Source: Firmicutes bacterium UBA4882 (GTDB lineage: Bacteria > Bacillota > UBA4882). From it: a stretch of 21,091 nucleotides of DNA. Every line of letters starts with the position of its first letter. Within the stretch, counting starts at the first letter, position 1. Made by a program: the position numbers and the translations under genes. The stretch is from assembly GCA_002399265.1 (NCBI GenBank), contig DHDG01000002.1, forward strand, positions 29,684 through 50,774, in the 5' to 3' direction. Shown in pieces: positions 7,469 to 15,306 of the stretch. The notes below the pieces were generated by a model. The model was given only the letters and a program-made list of their open reading frames with translations. It made no database searches and was not told the origin of the DNA.

Positions 7469-8606
7469 GGCTGGGGAAGAGCTTTGCGGCGATACCATTG
7501 AAACTGCCGGAAACAACGAGTCCAAAATAGTAGTGTTGGCGGATGGTCTTGGCAGTGGCGTAAAGGCTAATATTCTTTCGGGACTTACCAGTAAAATAGC
7601 AGCCAATATGCTGGAAGGCGGCTGTTCGATTGACGAAGTTATTGAGGCCTTAGCTCAAACACTGCCAGTTTGTGAAGTGCGCGGTTTGGCTTATAGCACT
7701 TTTTCGATTTCGCAGGTAATGCCGGATGGCAGCCTTTACCTTGCAGAGTATGATAATCCGCCGGCTGTTATTATCAAAGACGATGCTGTGCAGTCTGCCA
7801 AAAGGGAAAGCCGCGAAGTAGCCAGCCGTAGAATCTATGAATCACATCTGAAGCTGCTTGAAGGGGATTGGGTAGTATTGGTCAGTGACGGAGTCCTGCA
7901 TGCCGGGATTGGCGGAGTTTGGAACCTTGGCTGGGGTTGGGACCGTATCGCTGAATATACGCGCAGCCTGGCAGCTACCGACATTTCAGCGCAGGAACTG
8001 GCCGAAGGTTTAGTCGCAGTCTGCGACAAGCTTTATAACAGTAAGCCTGGCGATGACACTTCCGCTGTGGCGTTGCGCGTCCGGCAGCGCCGGGAACTAA
8101 CTGTGATGGTGGGGCCCCCGGCCGATCGTGATGCTGACGCTAAAGTAGTGCGTAAATTTTTGGGCAGTCCGGGCAAGAAGGCTGTGTGTGGCGGCACCAC
8201 CGGTAACATCGTGGCCAGGGAAACTGGCGAGCAGTTGACTGTGGATCTGTCATCGATGGATCCACGTATTCCGCCGGTCGGTAATCTCGCTGGCATTGAT
8301 CTGATCTGTGAAGGCATTTTGACACTCACTTATACTTTGGAGCGTCTTAAAGAAGAGTTCGTCGCCGGCACTGTCGGGAGCGCGGGGTTGCCGCGCAAAC
8401 TGCAGTGGAAGAGAGACGGTGTTTCGCGCCTATTGAGCGCGCTTCTGGAGGCTGACGAAATCCGGTTTATGGTTGGACGAGCCTTAAATCCGGCGCATCA
8501 AAGCTCTGAAATGCCGGCGAATCTGGCGTTGAAACATAGAGTTGTTGAAGATATTGCTGCACTGCTTGAGAAAATGGATAAGCGTGTGTCGGTCTCATAT
8601 ACTTAA
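7428..8606 (+). CDS. SpoIIE-type Ser/Thr protein phosphatase linked to sensory hydrogenase
   Basis: This 392-residue protein has a PP2C/SpoIIE fold in its first about 220 residues. Metal-binding aspartates are visible in GDTIE (D22), LADGLGSG (D39), VSDGVLHAG (D154) and GDDTSAV (D210). The last about 170 residues form a second domain that I cannot assign. The start codon lies inside the 3' end of hydS with a GGAAGG element upstream, so translation is coupled. The likely role is the output of the sensory hydrogenase: changing the phosphorylation of a target protein in response to H2 or redox state. The target is not in this window. SpoIIE-family enzymes often act on anti-sigma antagonists, so a sigma-factor pathway is one possibility. 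Confidence 0.85.
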   Translation: MELFLEIGVAQLNKAGEELCGDTIETAGNNESKIVVLADGLGSGVKANILSGLTSKIAANMLEGGCSIDEVIEALAQTLPVCEVRGLAYSTFSISQVMPDGSLYLAEYDNPPAVIIKDDAVQSAKRESREVASRRIYESHLKLLEGDWVVLVSDGVLHAGIGGVWNLGWGWDRIAEYTRSLAATDISAQELAEGLVAVCDKLYNSKPGDDTSAVALRVRQRRELTVMVGPPADRDADAKVVRKFLGSPGKKAVCGGTTGNIVARETGEQLTVDLSSMDPRIPPVGNLAGIDLICEGILTLTYTLERLKEEFVAGTVGSAGLPRKLQWKRDGVSRLLSALLEADEIRFMVGRALNPAHQSSEMPANLALKHRVVEDIAALLEKMDKRVSVSYT

Positions 8607-8666
8607 TATTATTGATTAAGGCCGCTGCAACCCGCTGCCGCCGCAACAACTGAATATTACGGGTCA

Positions 8667-8755
8667 TTCCGCCTTTAGCAGGAGGCGGAACCCCGTTAAG
8701 GCGGCGGTTTTTCCGCCGCTTGTTTTGTGGTGGGCGTGCTTGGAGGCATGCCCAC
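8667..8755 (+). terminator. Terminator plus flanking hairpins after the phosphatase gene
   Basis: Three hairpins stand in a row. TTCCGCCT (8667-8674) pairs with AGGCGGAA (8683-8690). GCGGCGG (8701-8707) pairs with CCGCCGC (8713-8719) around a T5 loop and is followed by TTGTTTT, the best terminator of the three. GTGGGCGTGC (8730-8739) pairs with GCATGCCCAC (8746-8755) with one wobble. The rest of the gap 8607-8867 shows no ORF and no convincing promoter. Confidence 0.7.
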
Positions 8756-8867
8756 TTCCATAATTGGCCAAAATAATTGATTCGGATAAAGGATTATCGG
8801 CTGTGGAACTAAAATAATAAGTAATGAAAAACTGAAAGCGCCATTCGCTACGGAAGGGGTTATTCCA

Positions 8868-8969
8868 GTGAACTCTACAGTGAACTCTACAGTGAACTCT
8901 GCAGTAAACTCTGCAGTGAACTCTACAGTGAACTCTGCAGTAAACTCTGCAGTGAACTCTACAGTGAAC
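8868..8969 (+). repeat. 12-bp tandem repeat at the 5' end of the M20 gene
   Basis: Eight full 12-bp copies (8868-8963) and a partial ninth begin exactly at the start codon. Three variants occur: A (GTGAACTCTACA), B (GTGAACTCTGCA) and C (GTAAACTCTGCA), in the order A-ABC-ABC-A, so a 36-bp unit has itself been duplicated. The repeat is in frame and encodes V-N-S-T or V-N-S-A units. Confidence 0.97.
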
Positions 8970-10175
8970 GCGATCGGTAAGGCGGGCACTGCATTAGCCG
9001 CCGAATTATCATCACTACGGCGTGAATTGCACCAAAATCCGGAGCTCTCTTTGCAGGAGCATGGTACCGCCGCCATAATTGCGGATCTGCTGGCAAAAAT
9101 GGGTTGCGAAGTGCAAACTAACGTTGGGGGTACCGGAGTGGTCGGGATCCTGCGCAACGGCGGGGATAGTCCGGCGATCGCATTGCGCGCGGATATAGAT
9201 GCTCTTCCGATTGCCGAGGAAACCGGCAGCAACTATGCGTCCAAGAATCCAGGTGTCATGCATGCCTGCGGTCATGACGCCCATATGACCTGTTTGATCG
9301 GAGCGATGCAGATTTTGGCGCAGCACCGCGAATGCTGGCAAGGCACTGTTAAGGCGATCTTCCAGCCAGCTGAGGAAATCGTGATCGGGGCAGAAGCCAT
9401 GATTCAAGAGTCCGTACTGGAAAATCCCAAGGTGGATTGGGTCTTTGGCTTGCACGTCCAGCCAGATTTGGAGGTTGGCAAAGTCGGTGTTAAGGAAGGG
9501 CCGCTCATGGCAGCTGCAGACGTTTTTTCCATTAAGATCAAGGGCTGTGGGGGTCATGGGGCATATCCCCATCTGATACGTGACCCGATTATGGGTGCGG
9601 CCGCAGTCGTCATGAACTTGCAGACATTGATCAGCCGCAGCCGCAATCCTTTGGAACCGGGTGTGCTCTCGATTGGCACCATTCAAGGCGGTACCCAACA
9701 TAACATTATCCCCGAAGAAGTCGAACTGACAGGTACTGTGCGCACTTATGATACCCGCCTGCGCACTGATATGGAAGCCTGGATCAGGCGGATCGTTAGT
9801 GGGACAGTAGCAGCCCTTGACCTTACCGCCGAAGTCGGTTATTTGCGGGGCGTGATACCGGTCAACAACCATCCAGAAGCGGCTCGTATTGCAGTAAATG
9901 CGGTCCGCAATGCTGTCGGGACACAAGCTTTGGCGGCTGCGGTTCCGGTAATGGGCAGCGAAGACTTTGCGCTCTTCCTCGAAAAAGCCTCTGGATGTTT
10001 CCTGTGGTTGGGAATCAGGAATGAAGCGGCCGGGATCGTCCATCCATGGCATAGCCCCCGTTTTGACATTGATGAGCGGGCCTTGCCCATCGGAGCGTCT
10101 GTGTTAGCGCAGTGTGTGGCGGAAGCCTGTAGTTATCATGTGAAGTTGAAAGAGTATGGGAGGTTTGGCCGATGA
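8868..10175 (+). CDS. M20-family metallopeptidase / amidohydrolase
   Basis: This 435-residue enzyme of the M20 amidohydrolase group (hippurate or N-acyl-amino-acid hydrolase type) removes acyl groups from amino acids or cleaves small peptides. Metal and catalytic motifs are intact: RADIDALP (107-114), HACGHDAH (132-139), FQPAEE (165-170), GLHVQP (194-199), GGHGAYPH (228-235, dimerisation-domain start), MGSEDFA and a late HSPRFDIDE. The family core starts near residue 40, so the 33 or so N-terminal repeat residues are extra. GTG 8868 is preferred because GGAAGGGG (8852-8859) lies 8 nt upstream, but several GTG codons inside the repeat are in frame. It overlaps the lipoprotein gene by ATGA. Substrate specificity cannot be read from sequence. 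Confidence 0.92.
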   Translation: MNSTVNSTVNSAVNSAVNSTVNSAVNSAVNSTVNAIGKAGTALAAELSSLRRELHQNPELSLQEHGTAAIIADLLAKMGCEVQTNVGGTGVVGILRNGGDSPAIALRADIDALPIAEETGSNYASKNPGVMHACGHDAHMTCLIGAMQILAQHRECWQGTVKAIFQPAEEIVIGAEAMIQESVLENPKVDWVFGLHVQPDLEVGKVGVKEGPLMAAADVFSIKIKGCGGHGAYPHLIRDPIMGAAAVVMNLQTLISRSRNPLEPGVLSIGTIQGGTQHNIIPEEVELTGTVRTYDTRLRTDMEAWIRRIVSGTVAALDLTAEVGYLRGVIPVNNHPEAARIAVNAVRNAVGTQALAAAVPVMGSEDFALFLEKASGCFLWLGIRNEAAGIVHPWHSPRFDIDERALPIGASVLAQCVAEACSYHVKLKEYGRFGR

Positions 10176-10702
10176 AAAAAAGCAAAAAGCTTTGCTTGAT
10201 TTTCTTGATGGCGGCGTTCACTGTCCTAGTCCTACCGGCTGCCGGGTTTCTGTCCGGATGTGGGACCGAGAATACTGAGCAAACCGCGCAAACTGCGCAA
10301 ACTGCGCAAACTTCGCAAACCGCGCAAGCCGTGCAACTGCCGCAGCACGCGCAACAGCAAAACGAACAGGAGGGGGCAGCTGTTAACGTGGACTATGAAG
10401 CGATTGCCTATGAAGTCATGCCGGACAACGTCAAAGCCCTCGTTGACGGACATAAAAAAGAAGCTGCTGTGGTAATCGTGGCGGTCAATCACAGTAAATA
10501 TATCTTTATCGCGCTGGGTCCCAGGCCCACCGGAGGATACAGTGTGGCCATCAAGAGCGTTACCGAGCGCCAAGGAGTCGTGACAGTGGTCTATGGCGAA
10601 CAGAAGCCGGAAAAAGGTGTCATGGTTACGCAGGCTTTTACTTACCCGTGGATTGTCATCAAAATTGATACGGAGCTGCCGGTTGACACTTTATTTGAAT
10701 AA
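10172..10702 (+). CDS. Lipoprotein with PrcB-like C-terminal domain
   Basis: This 176-residue exported protein has a charged start (KKSKK), a hydrophobic stretch (7-26) and a lipobox LSGC at 27-30, so lipid attachment at C30 is expected. Residues 37-51 are repeated Q-T-A/S units, and the Q-rich linker continues to about 67. Residues about 98-172, including GPRPTGGYSV and a final PVDTLF stretch, resemble the PrcB C-terminal domain (named after an interactor of a spirochaete protease). Its biochemical role here is unknown. The ATG overlaps the M20 stop (ATGA) and an RBS GGGAGGT sits inside the upstream gene, so the two are coupled. Confidence 0.82.
   Translation: MKKSKKLCLIFLMAAFTVLVLPAAGFLSGCGTENTEQTAQTAQTAQTSQTAQAVQLPQHAQQQNEQEGAAVNVDYEAIAYEVMPDNVKALVDGHKKEAAVVIVAVNHSKYIFIALGPRPTGGYSVAIKSVTERQGVVTVVYGEQKPEKGVMVTQAFTYPWIVIKIDTELPVDTLFE
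10280..10333 (+). repeat. 9-bp tandem repeat encoding Q-T-A units
   Basis: Five in-frame copies of CAAACYGCG-type 9-mers (10280-10324, one with CTTCG) plus a degenerate sixth (CAAGCCGTG). They lie in the linker just after the lipobox of the PrcB-like lipoprotein. Confidence 0.95.
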
Positions 10703-10707
10703 GGGAC

Positions 10708-10727
10708 CGGGGCTTTGGTCGGCCCCG
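10708..10727. terminator. Hairpin between convergent genes
   Basis: CGGGGC (10708-10713) pairs with GCCCCG (10722-10727). It lies between the stop of the lipoprotein gene and the end of the trkH remnant, which converge. There is no T-run on either side, so this is a weak terminator call. Confidence 0.4.
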
Positions 10728-10730
10728 CAA

Positions 10731-11947
10731 TCAATCTCGCCAAAAGCGCACACTGAACAGCGATAGCAGCGTCAGAATCTCCAACCTGCCGGCCAGCATC
10801 AGAAAACTCATGGTCCATTTTGGCCACCCCATGCCGGCGACTGAAATTTGAGGTCGGCCCAACCGCGGCCAGGCCTGGTCCATTATTGCCGATGGCGGTG
10901 GCGGATGCCGAAATGGAAGTTACGATGTCCTGTCCGGTACCCATCACGATTAGAGCACCTACTACAAAAAGACAGATATACGTGAAAAAAAAGGCCAGGA
11001 TTTCATGCATGACCGTATCGGATATGGCAGTGTCTCCCAGCCTTGTCTGCAGAACTAGTTTCGGATTAACCGCCTTCTGGACCTGCCGCTTTAAGTACTT
11101 AAACAGTGACAGGATGCGGGCTACCTTAATGGCACCAGCCGTCGAGCCGGTGGAAGCGCCGATAAGCATCAGGACGAGCAAAACACCTTTAGCCAGCGCA
11201 GGCCACAGATCAAAGTTGGTGCTGGGAAAACCGGTCGTGGTGATAATGGGGGAGACTTGAAAAGCCGACTGCCTGAAGGACTCGAGCAATGGCAAACCCA
11301 TGGCTGTAATCAAAGGAACCGCGATATGACGATACTTTCAAACAAGGGCATGCCAGCGATACAGAGCACAATGATCATTGCCACCGTAATGACGGCGTAA
11401 ATCAGCCACAACATGCCAGCGCTCTTGCCAAGACGTGGCAGAATGCGGTCGGTAATATGCCCGGGGACTTCTGCTTGAAATAGGGTGGTGCCGGTCTTAG
11501 AAAAGGAAAAGAGGGCTAGTGACAGGACGATAATGCCCATGCCGCCCAGCCATTGCATCAGGCCGCGCCACAAGAGAATGCCGCGCAGCACTGCTTCCAC
11601 CGCTGGTATCACCGTGGAACCGGTTGTCGTAAAGCCAGACATCACTTCAAAGTAGGCATCCGTATAAGTCGGTACAGCGCCTGATATGACTAGCGGTAAC
11701 GCGCCCAAGGCGGTGGCAGTAATCCACCCGAGACTGACAATGGCGAACCCCTCTTTGCGTCCGGGAGTGCCGGAGCTCTTGAGCTGGGAAAGCGTTGCGC
11801 CCACTAGCAGTGTGATCAAAATGGAAATTGCAAAGGCGAAGCGATCAGAGCTGCCATCAGCCAGCGCCAAAAAAAAGGGAAACACATGGCCAGCGCGATG
11901 ACGATCAAAAGTTTGCCAATCGTTTGCGCCACTAATTTATAATTCAT
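10731..11947 (-). pseudogene. trkH: trkH potassium-uptake pore protein, frameshifted and internally deleted
   Basis: TrkH is the membrane pore partner of TrkA. The reading starts at ATG 11947, overlapping the trkA stop (ATGA), as MNYKLVAQTIGKLLIVIALA. It breaks at a run of eight A (11869-11876 on +). It resumes in a second frame (11885-11310) with pore loop 1 (FTTTGST), and stops soon after GMPLFES. A third frame carries loop 3 (ITTTGF) and loop 4 (IGNNGPGL). Near 10845 it shifts again to the normal ending WTMSFLMLAGRLEILTLL. The stretch normally lying between GMPLFES and the segment before loop 3, including pore loop 2, is missing; I estimate 65-90 residues. Genes on both sides are intact, so these look like real lesions rather than poor sequence. 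A functional K+ channel is unlikely. Confidence 0.88.
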
Positions 11948-13335
11948 GATTGTGCCTCCGCGTCCGTGTCGACGCCCGCGTCAGCAGTATCAGAACTGGA
12001 AAAGTAGCGCTCAACCGCTGGAATTGCTTGCCGAAGCGCAAAGACAAAGACATGATCACCTGGCTGAATAATGGTATTGCCGCGCGGGACAATCAATTCA
12101 TCACGATGCACGGCGGCACCAATGACCATGGCTTTAGGCATCACCAGATCTTTTAGCGGAGCGGCAGTTGCCGGCGAATTCTTGCCTGCGATTAATTCAA
12201 TTACTTCGGCATCACCGGTATCAAGCACGTTAATCGAGACAACGTTGGCACCCCGCACTAGTTTTAGCACGGTATTAGCAGTCAGGAGGCGCGGAGTGAC
12301 AGTGGCGGTGATACCGATCATCTCAGCCAGCGGGATATAATCTTCGCGCCCGATCTCGCAGATGATTTCTTGTACGCCCAGTTTATGGGCAAGCAGGCAA
12401 GCGACCAAATTAGCGTTTTCCGAGCCCAATAAAGAAATAAAGATGTCTTCCGGGCCTAGCTTCTCCTCTTCCAAAACCTCCATTTTAGTGGGATCCGCAT
12501 TCATGAAATCACACTTCGGATAGGTTTGTGCCAACGAGCGTAGTAACTTGGCATCCGAGTCGATCACCCTGATTTCCGGGACGTGCTTTTTGTCGTGCAG
12601 CAGATGCAGCAAGTATTGGGCGATCAGGTTGCTTCCGGCAATGACAATCCGTCTCAGCGAAGATAGCTTTTTCTTCATCAGGCCATTCAGGTTTTGGAAA
12701 CCTCCGGTCCGGCCCAGGACAAAGATCTTGTCTTTCGGGAGCAGTCTGGTATTGCCGTTTGGGATAATGGCCTCGCCATTTCTGATGAGCGCGACGATGG
12801 TCAGCTTGCTCAAATTCAGTTCGGAAATGGTCTTGCCGGCGATGTCGAGTCGTTCTTCAACTTTGATGCCGATCAGGCTTAGTTTGCCAGCTAAGAAATA
12901 CTCCATGTCGGTAGCCATTGGTACTTCAATCAGACGGAAAATTTCCTGGGCAGCCAAGTGTTCCGGGTTAATGATCATGTCTATGCCGTATTCGCCGTAA
13001 GAAAGCAGCAGCGGATGCGGGGAAGTATAGTCTGCGTTCCGAACGCGGGCGACAGTTTTTGGTACGCCGCAGCGTTTCGCGATCATGCACGCAATCATAT
13101 TGAGCTCATCATTTTCCGTGACCGCAATGAGGATATCGACGGTACGAATACCGATCTCCTCCAAAAGCTTAGCACTGGCTCCATTGCCCACCACGGTCAA
13201 GACATCGAGCCGATCCGTGACAGTACTTAATGCTTCTGCATCTTTGTCAATGACAATGACATCGTGCTGTTCTTCCGATAAAGACCTGGCGACATTAAAG
13301 CCAACTTTGCCGGCTCCGATCACGATGATTTTCAT
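11944..13335 (-). CDS. trkA: Trk system regulatory NAD-binding protein TrkA
   Basis: This 463-residue cytoplasmic protein has two RCK units, the usual size for TrkA. The first Rossmann half has GAGKVG (7-12) with an acidic end of strand 2 (VIDKD). The second starts near residue 228 with a degenerate GSNLIA loop. TrkA-C segments follow each half (about 140-220 and 365-448). The RBS AGGAGG lies directly before the ATG. TrkA normally gates TrkH in response to NAD(H), ATP/ADP or cyclic di-AMP depending on species. Here the adjacent trkH is broken, so this protein is either an orphan, works with another TrkH/KtrB elsewhere, or is itself on the way to loss. The acidic tail after about residue 450 is not conserved in the family as I know it. 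Confidence 0.94.
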   Translation of the reverse strand: MKIIVIGAGKVGFNVARSLSEEQHDVIVIDKDAEALSTVTDRLDVLTVVGNGASAKLLEEIGIRTVDILIAVTENDELNMIACMIAKRCGVPKTVARVRNADYTSPHPLLLSYGEYGIDMIINPEHLAAQEIFRLIEVPMATDMEYFLAGKLSLIGIKVEERLDIAGKTISELNLSKLTIVALIRNGEAIIPNGNTRLLPKDKIFVLGRTGGFQNLNGLMKKKLSSLRRIVIAGSNLIAQYLLHLLHDKKHVPEIRVIDSDAKLLRSLAQTYPKCDFMNADPTKMEVLEEEKLGPEDIFISLLGSENANLVACLLAHKLGVQEIICEIGREDYIPLAEMIGITATVTPRLLTANTVLKLVRGANVVSINVLDTGDAEVIELIAGKNSPATAAPLKDLVMPKAMVIGAAVHRDELIVPRGNTIIQPGDHVFVFALRQAIPAVERYFSSSDTADAGVDTDAEAQS

Positions 13336-13441
13336 TTTATCCTCCTGAGGCTGGCCCGGGTCTTGATGCTGATGGGCGGGGCCTGTTTAATATTATATTG
13401 ATCATGAGCTGTCTTATTATTGTGTGACAAATCTTATTAAG

Positions 13442-13470
13442 TGGCAATCTTATTAAAAACCAATTATAAT
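13442..13470 (+). promoter_or_regulatory. Probable MATE promoter
   Basis: A perfect TATAAT at 13465-13470 has a poor -35 (TGGCAA, 13442-13447) at 17 nt spacing. The third TCTTATTA repeat sits between the two boxes, so a regulator bound there would compete with polymerase. Confidence 0.5.
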
Positions 13471-13483
13471 GCAAAATAGGATC

Positions 13484-13538
13484 CTTGGCAAGCTGACTGT
13501 GTCAAGCTTGAGCCAAGCTCGTTTCGTGAGTGTTTTTT
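13484..13538 (+). promoter_or_regulatory. Structured leader, attenuator-like, upstream of MATE
   Basis: Just after the expected start site, 13484-13497 pairs with 13501-13517 in a 14-bp stem (CTTGGC, AAGCT and GAC paired with GTC, AGCTT and GCCAAG, with small bulges). An overlapping alternative hairpin, AGCTTG-AGC-CAAGCT (13505-13519), cannot form at the same time. A T6 run lies at 13533-13538. Mutually exclusive stems before a T-run suggest attenuation or a riboswitch-like device. No known class was recognised. Confidence 0.4.
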
Positions 13539-13653
13539 CCTTTGATCATGAGCAGGAAAAGCACCTGTGTCACAGAAGTGAACATGGTTTGCCGGAGCTC
13601 GGTCGGAGCGGGACTAGTTTGCGGCGGCACGTTGAGTTAACAGGAGGTTTATG

Positions 13654-15018
13654 ATGGCGAGAGATCTTACCAAGGGTAGTATTACGAAAAACCTGCTTTT
13701 TATGGCAGTCCCGTCAATGATCGGGTTTGGCGCGCAAATGCTCTACGATTTGATTGATATTTTTTGGCTGGGTCAACTGTCGAGCAGTGCGGTTGCGGGT
13801 GTGACTGTTTTTTCGACAGTGTTTTGGCTTTTTGAAGCCCTAAATGAGATTATTGGGTCCAGTTCAATTGCACTAATTTCACAGGCGTATGGCAAGAAGG
13901 ATATTGAGCGTACCAATCTGGCGATCGAGCAGACCATTACCTTTAAGTTTGTGGCTGCTTCGATTGCTGCGATCATACTAGTTTTCTTTCTGCAACCGCT
14001 AATGCAGATTTTCGTGAAAGGTGAGGCGGCAACACTTGGCATGGAATACGGCTATTTGCGTATCTTCTTCCTGCCGATTATGTTTTCATCTTATTCCGTG
14101 AACACCGCTTTGCGCTGCATCGGGGATGCCCGTTCCGTAATGAAGATCATGATCTTTGCCAGTATCGTCAATGTCGTGCTCGATCCTCTCCTGATGTTTG
14201 AGACGATTCCTTGGATCGGCCTGCCCGGACTGAACATGGGAGCTTTCGGTGCCGCTTTGGCTACTATTATTGCCCAATCGATGTCATTCATCTGGGGCTT
14301 ATACTTAATCTTCAGCGGGAAAAAAGGCATTAAGCCTTCCTTAAAACGTCTGTTCCGTTTGGATAAGGAAATGTCCAAGAAACTGCTGACTATCGGATTG
14401 CCCAATGGTCTGGAGACTTTGCTGCGTAACCTGTCCGGCATCATTGTACTCTATTTTGTATCGGTATTTGGCGAATCGGCAATCACCGGGGTAGGGGTCG
14501 CGAACAAGCTGCTCGGTTTTGCGTTTATGCCGTTGGTCGGATTATCAATGGGCGGCTCGGCACTGGTCGGACAATCTCTGGGAGCAAATGAAGTTGATCG
14601 TGCTGATACAGCCAGCAGAGTAACGGGCTACATCGGAAGCGCTGTCATGCTGCTGACCACCGTGGCGGTCTTTTTACTCGGTGAAGAGTTCACGGCGATT
14701 TTTACCAATGATCCACTGGCAATTAATTACGGCGCTCAGATGCTGCGTTATAGCTCGATCGGATTAATTTTGGCGGGCTATGGCTTCGGCTTGGGTGCGG
14801 CCTTCTCCGGCTCCGGCTATAACATGCCTTTGATGGTCTCGAGTGTTGTTGGGCAGTGGGCGGTGCAAGTGCCGTTGCTATTGATCACTATCCATCTGCT
14901 GGAGCTTCCGATTTATTGGATTTGGCTTTCGTTTATCTTTTCAGATGTTGCCGCTCTGTTTGTCAAGGTGCTTTTCTATCGGGACGGAAAATGGCGTTAC
15001 CGGCGTGTGAATGGCTAA
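13654..15018 (+). CDS. MATE-family multidrug/cation antiporter
   Basis: This 454-residue integral membrane transporter has about 12 hydrophobic segments in two homologous halves, as expected of the MATE family. The first half opens with KNLLFMAVPSMIGFGAQMLY, followed by D-I-F-W-L-G, a family-typical start of the first helix pair. It would export organic cations or drugs using Na+ or H+ gradients; the substrate is unknown. Two ATGs are adjacent (13651 and 13654). The second is preferred because AGGAGG at 13642-13647 is only 3 nt from the first but 6 nt from the second. It is transcribed divergently from trkA. No lesions are visible. Confidence 0.92.
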   Translation: MARDLTKGSITKNLLFMAVPSMIGFGAQMLYDLIDIFWLGQLSSSAVAGVTVFSTVFWLFEALNEIIGSSSIALISQAYGKKDIERTNLAIEQTITFKFVAASIAAIILVFFLQPLMQIFVKGEAATLGMEYGYLRIFFLPIMFSSYSVNTALRCIGDARSVMKIMIFASIVNVVLDPLLMFETIPWIGLPGLNMGAFGAALATIIAQSMSFIWGLYLIFSGKKGIKPSLKRLFRLDKEMSKKLLTIGLPNGLETLLRNLSGIIVLYFVSVFGESAITGVGVANKLLGFAFMPLVGLSMGGSALVGQSLGANEVDRADTASRVTGYIGSAVMLLTTVAVFLLGEEFTAIFTNDPLAINYGAQMLRYSSIGLILAGYGFGLGAAFSGSGYNMPLMVSSVVGQWAVQVPLLLITIHLLELPIYWIWLSFIFSDVAALFVKVLFYRDGKWRYRRVNG

Positions 15019-15040
15019 TGGTCTGCGCTTAATCAAACTC

Positions 15041-15072
15041 GAACGGCTGCTTAGGGGCGACCGTTCATTTTT
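15041..15072 (+). terminator. Probable terminator after MATE
   Basis: GAACGG (15041-15046) pairs with CCGTTC (15061-15066), followed by ATTTTT. The loop is long (14 nt), so it is a modest terminator. Confidence 0.5.
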
Positions 15073-15083
15073 CTGCCTTGTTG

Positions 15084-15292
15084 TACATGTCCGCTATCGC
15101 GCCAGGAGCCAAGCCCATCGCCTTCGGTGACTTCAGCTATTACTGGCTGTTTGAGCGCGGCAGCGCGATGGTGAAGCCGCTTCATGAGAAATACACCGTT
15201 ACCAGGTAGACCGGTTACATTGGCAGCGGGAGGATTAACGGTTTCTGGTACGTAGCGATGACGTGAAAGCCCTGAAAATGGCGGCAGAATAA
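15084..15292 (+). pseudogene. Decayed C-terminus of HK97-type phage major capsid protein
   Basis: Read on the + strand this stretch gives SAIAPGAKPIAFGDFSYYW, which is the C-terminal signature of HK97-fold phage capsids (GAKP-I-FGDFSYYW, then Y..T...GYIGSGRING). There is an in-frame TAG at 15207-15209. One T is then missing near 15242, after which the reading returns in the next frame as FLVRSDDVKALKMAAE and a natural stop at 15290-15292, again the expected capsid ending. Only about 65 residues remain, so this is a prophage relic. No other phage gene is recognisable nearby. Confidence 0.8.
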
Positions 15293-15306
15293 CGAACACA
15301 TGCGCA

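Larger units (their letters stand above)
13336..13653. other. Divergent intergenic region between trkA and the MATE gene
   Basis: This 318-bp gap holds no convincing gene. It contains a possible trkA -10 (TATAAT on the - strand, 13392-13397), three copies of TCTTATTA (13412, 13432, 13448), two copies of TTGATCATGAGC (13398-13409 and 13542-13553), a MATE promoter and a structured leader. A CTGTG-T-CACAG palindrome lies at 13565-13575. Confidence 0.7.

Noticed and set aside
8868..8969. CRISPR-like array
   Set aside because: The units are contiguous 12-mers without spacers, in frame with a gene; it is a coding tandem repeat.
8696..9232. 178-codon - strand frame with V/A-E-F-T repeats
   Set aside because: It is the reverse reading of the 12-bp repeat in the M20 gene, and the M20 motifs show that the + strand is coding.
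9015..10052. 345-codon - strand frame opposite the M20 gene
   Set aside because: It is long but antisense to a gene with intact metal-site motifs; the translation matches no family I recognise.
10820..11260. 146-codon + strand frame opposite trkH
   Set aside because: It is antisense to recognisable TrkH coding sequence, with no family match or RBS.
12548..13000. 150-codon + strand frame opposite trkA
   Set aside because: It is an antisense shadow of an intact TrkA gene with low-complexity Ser/Arg-rich content.
13469..13654. 61-codon leader frame ending at the MATE start
   Set aside because: Its ATG overlaps the -10 box, so it would not be on the transcript, and it has no RBS. A leader peptide role cannot be supported.
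15051..15299. 82-codon - strand frame between MATE and the accessory operon
   Set aside because: It is antisense to the capsid relic, which gives clear similarity on the + strand.
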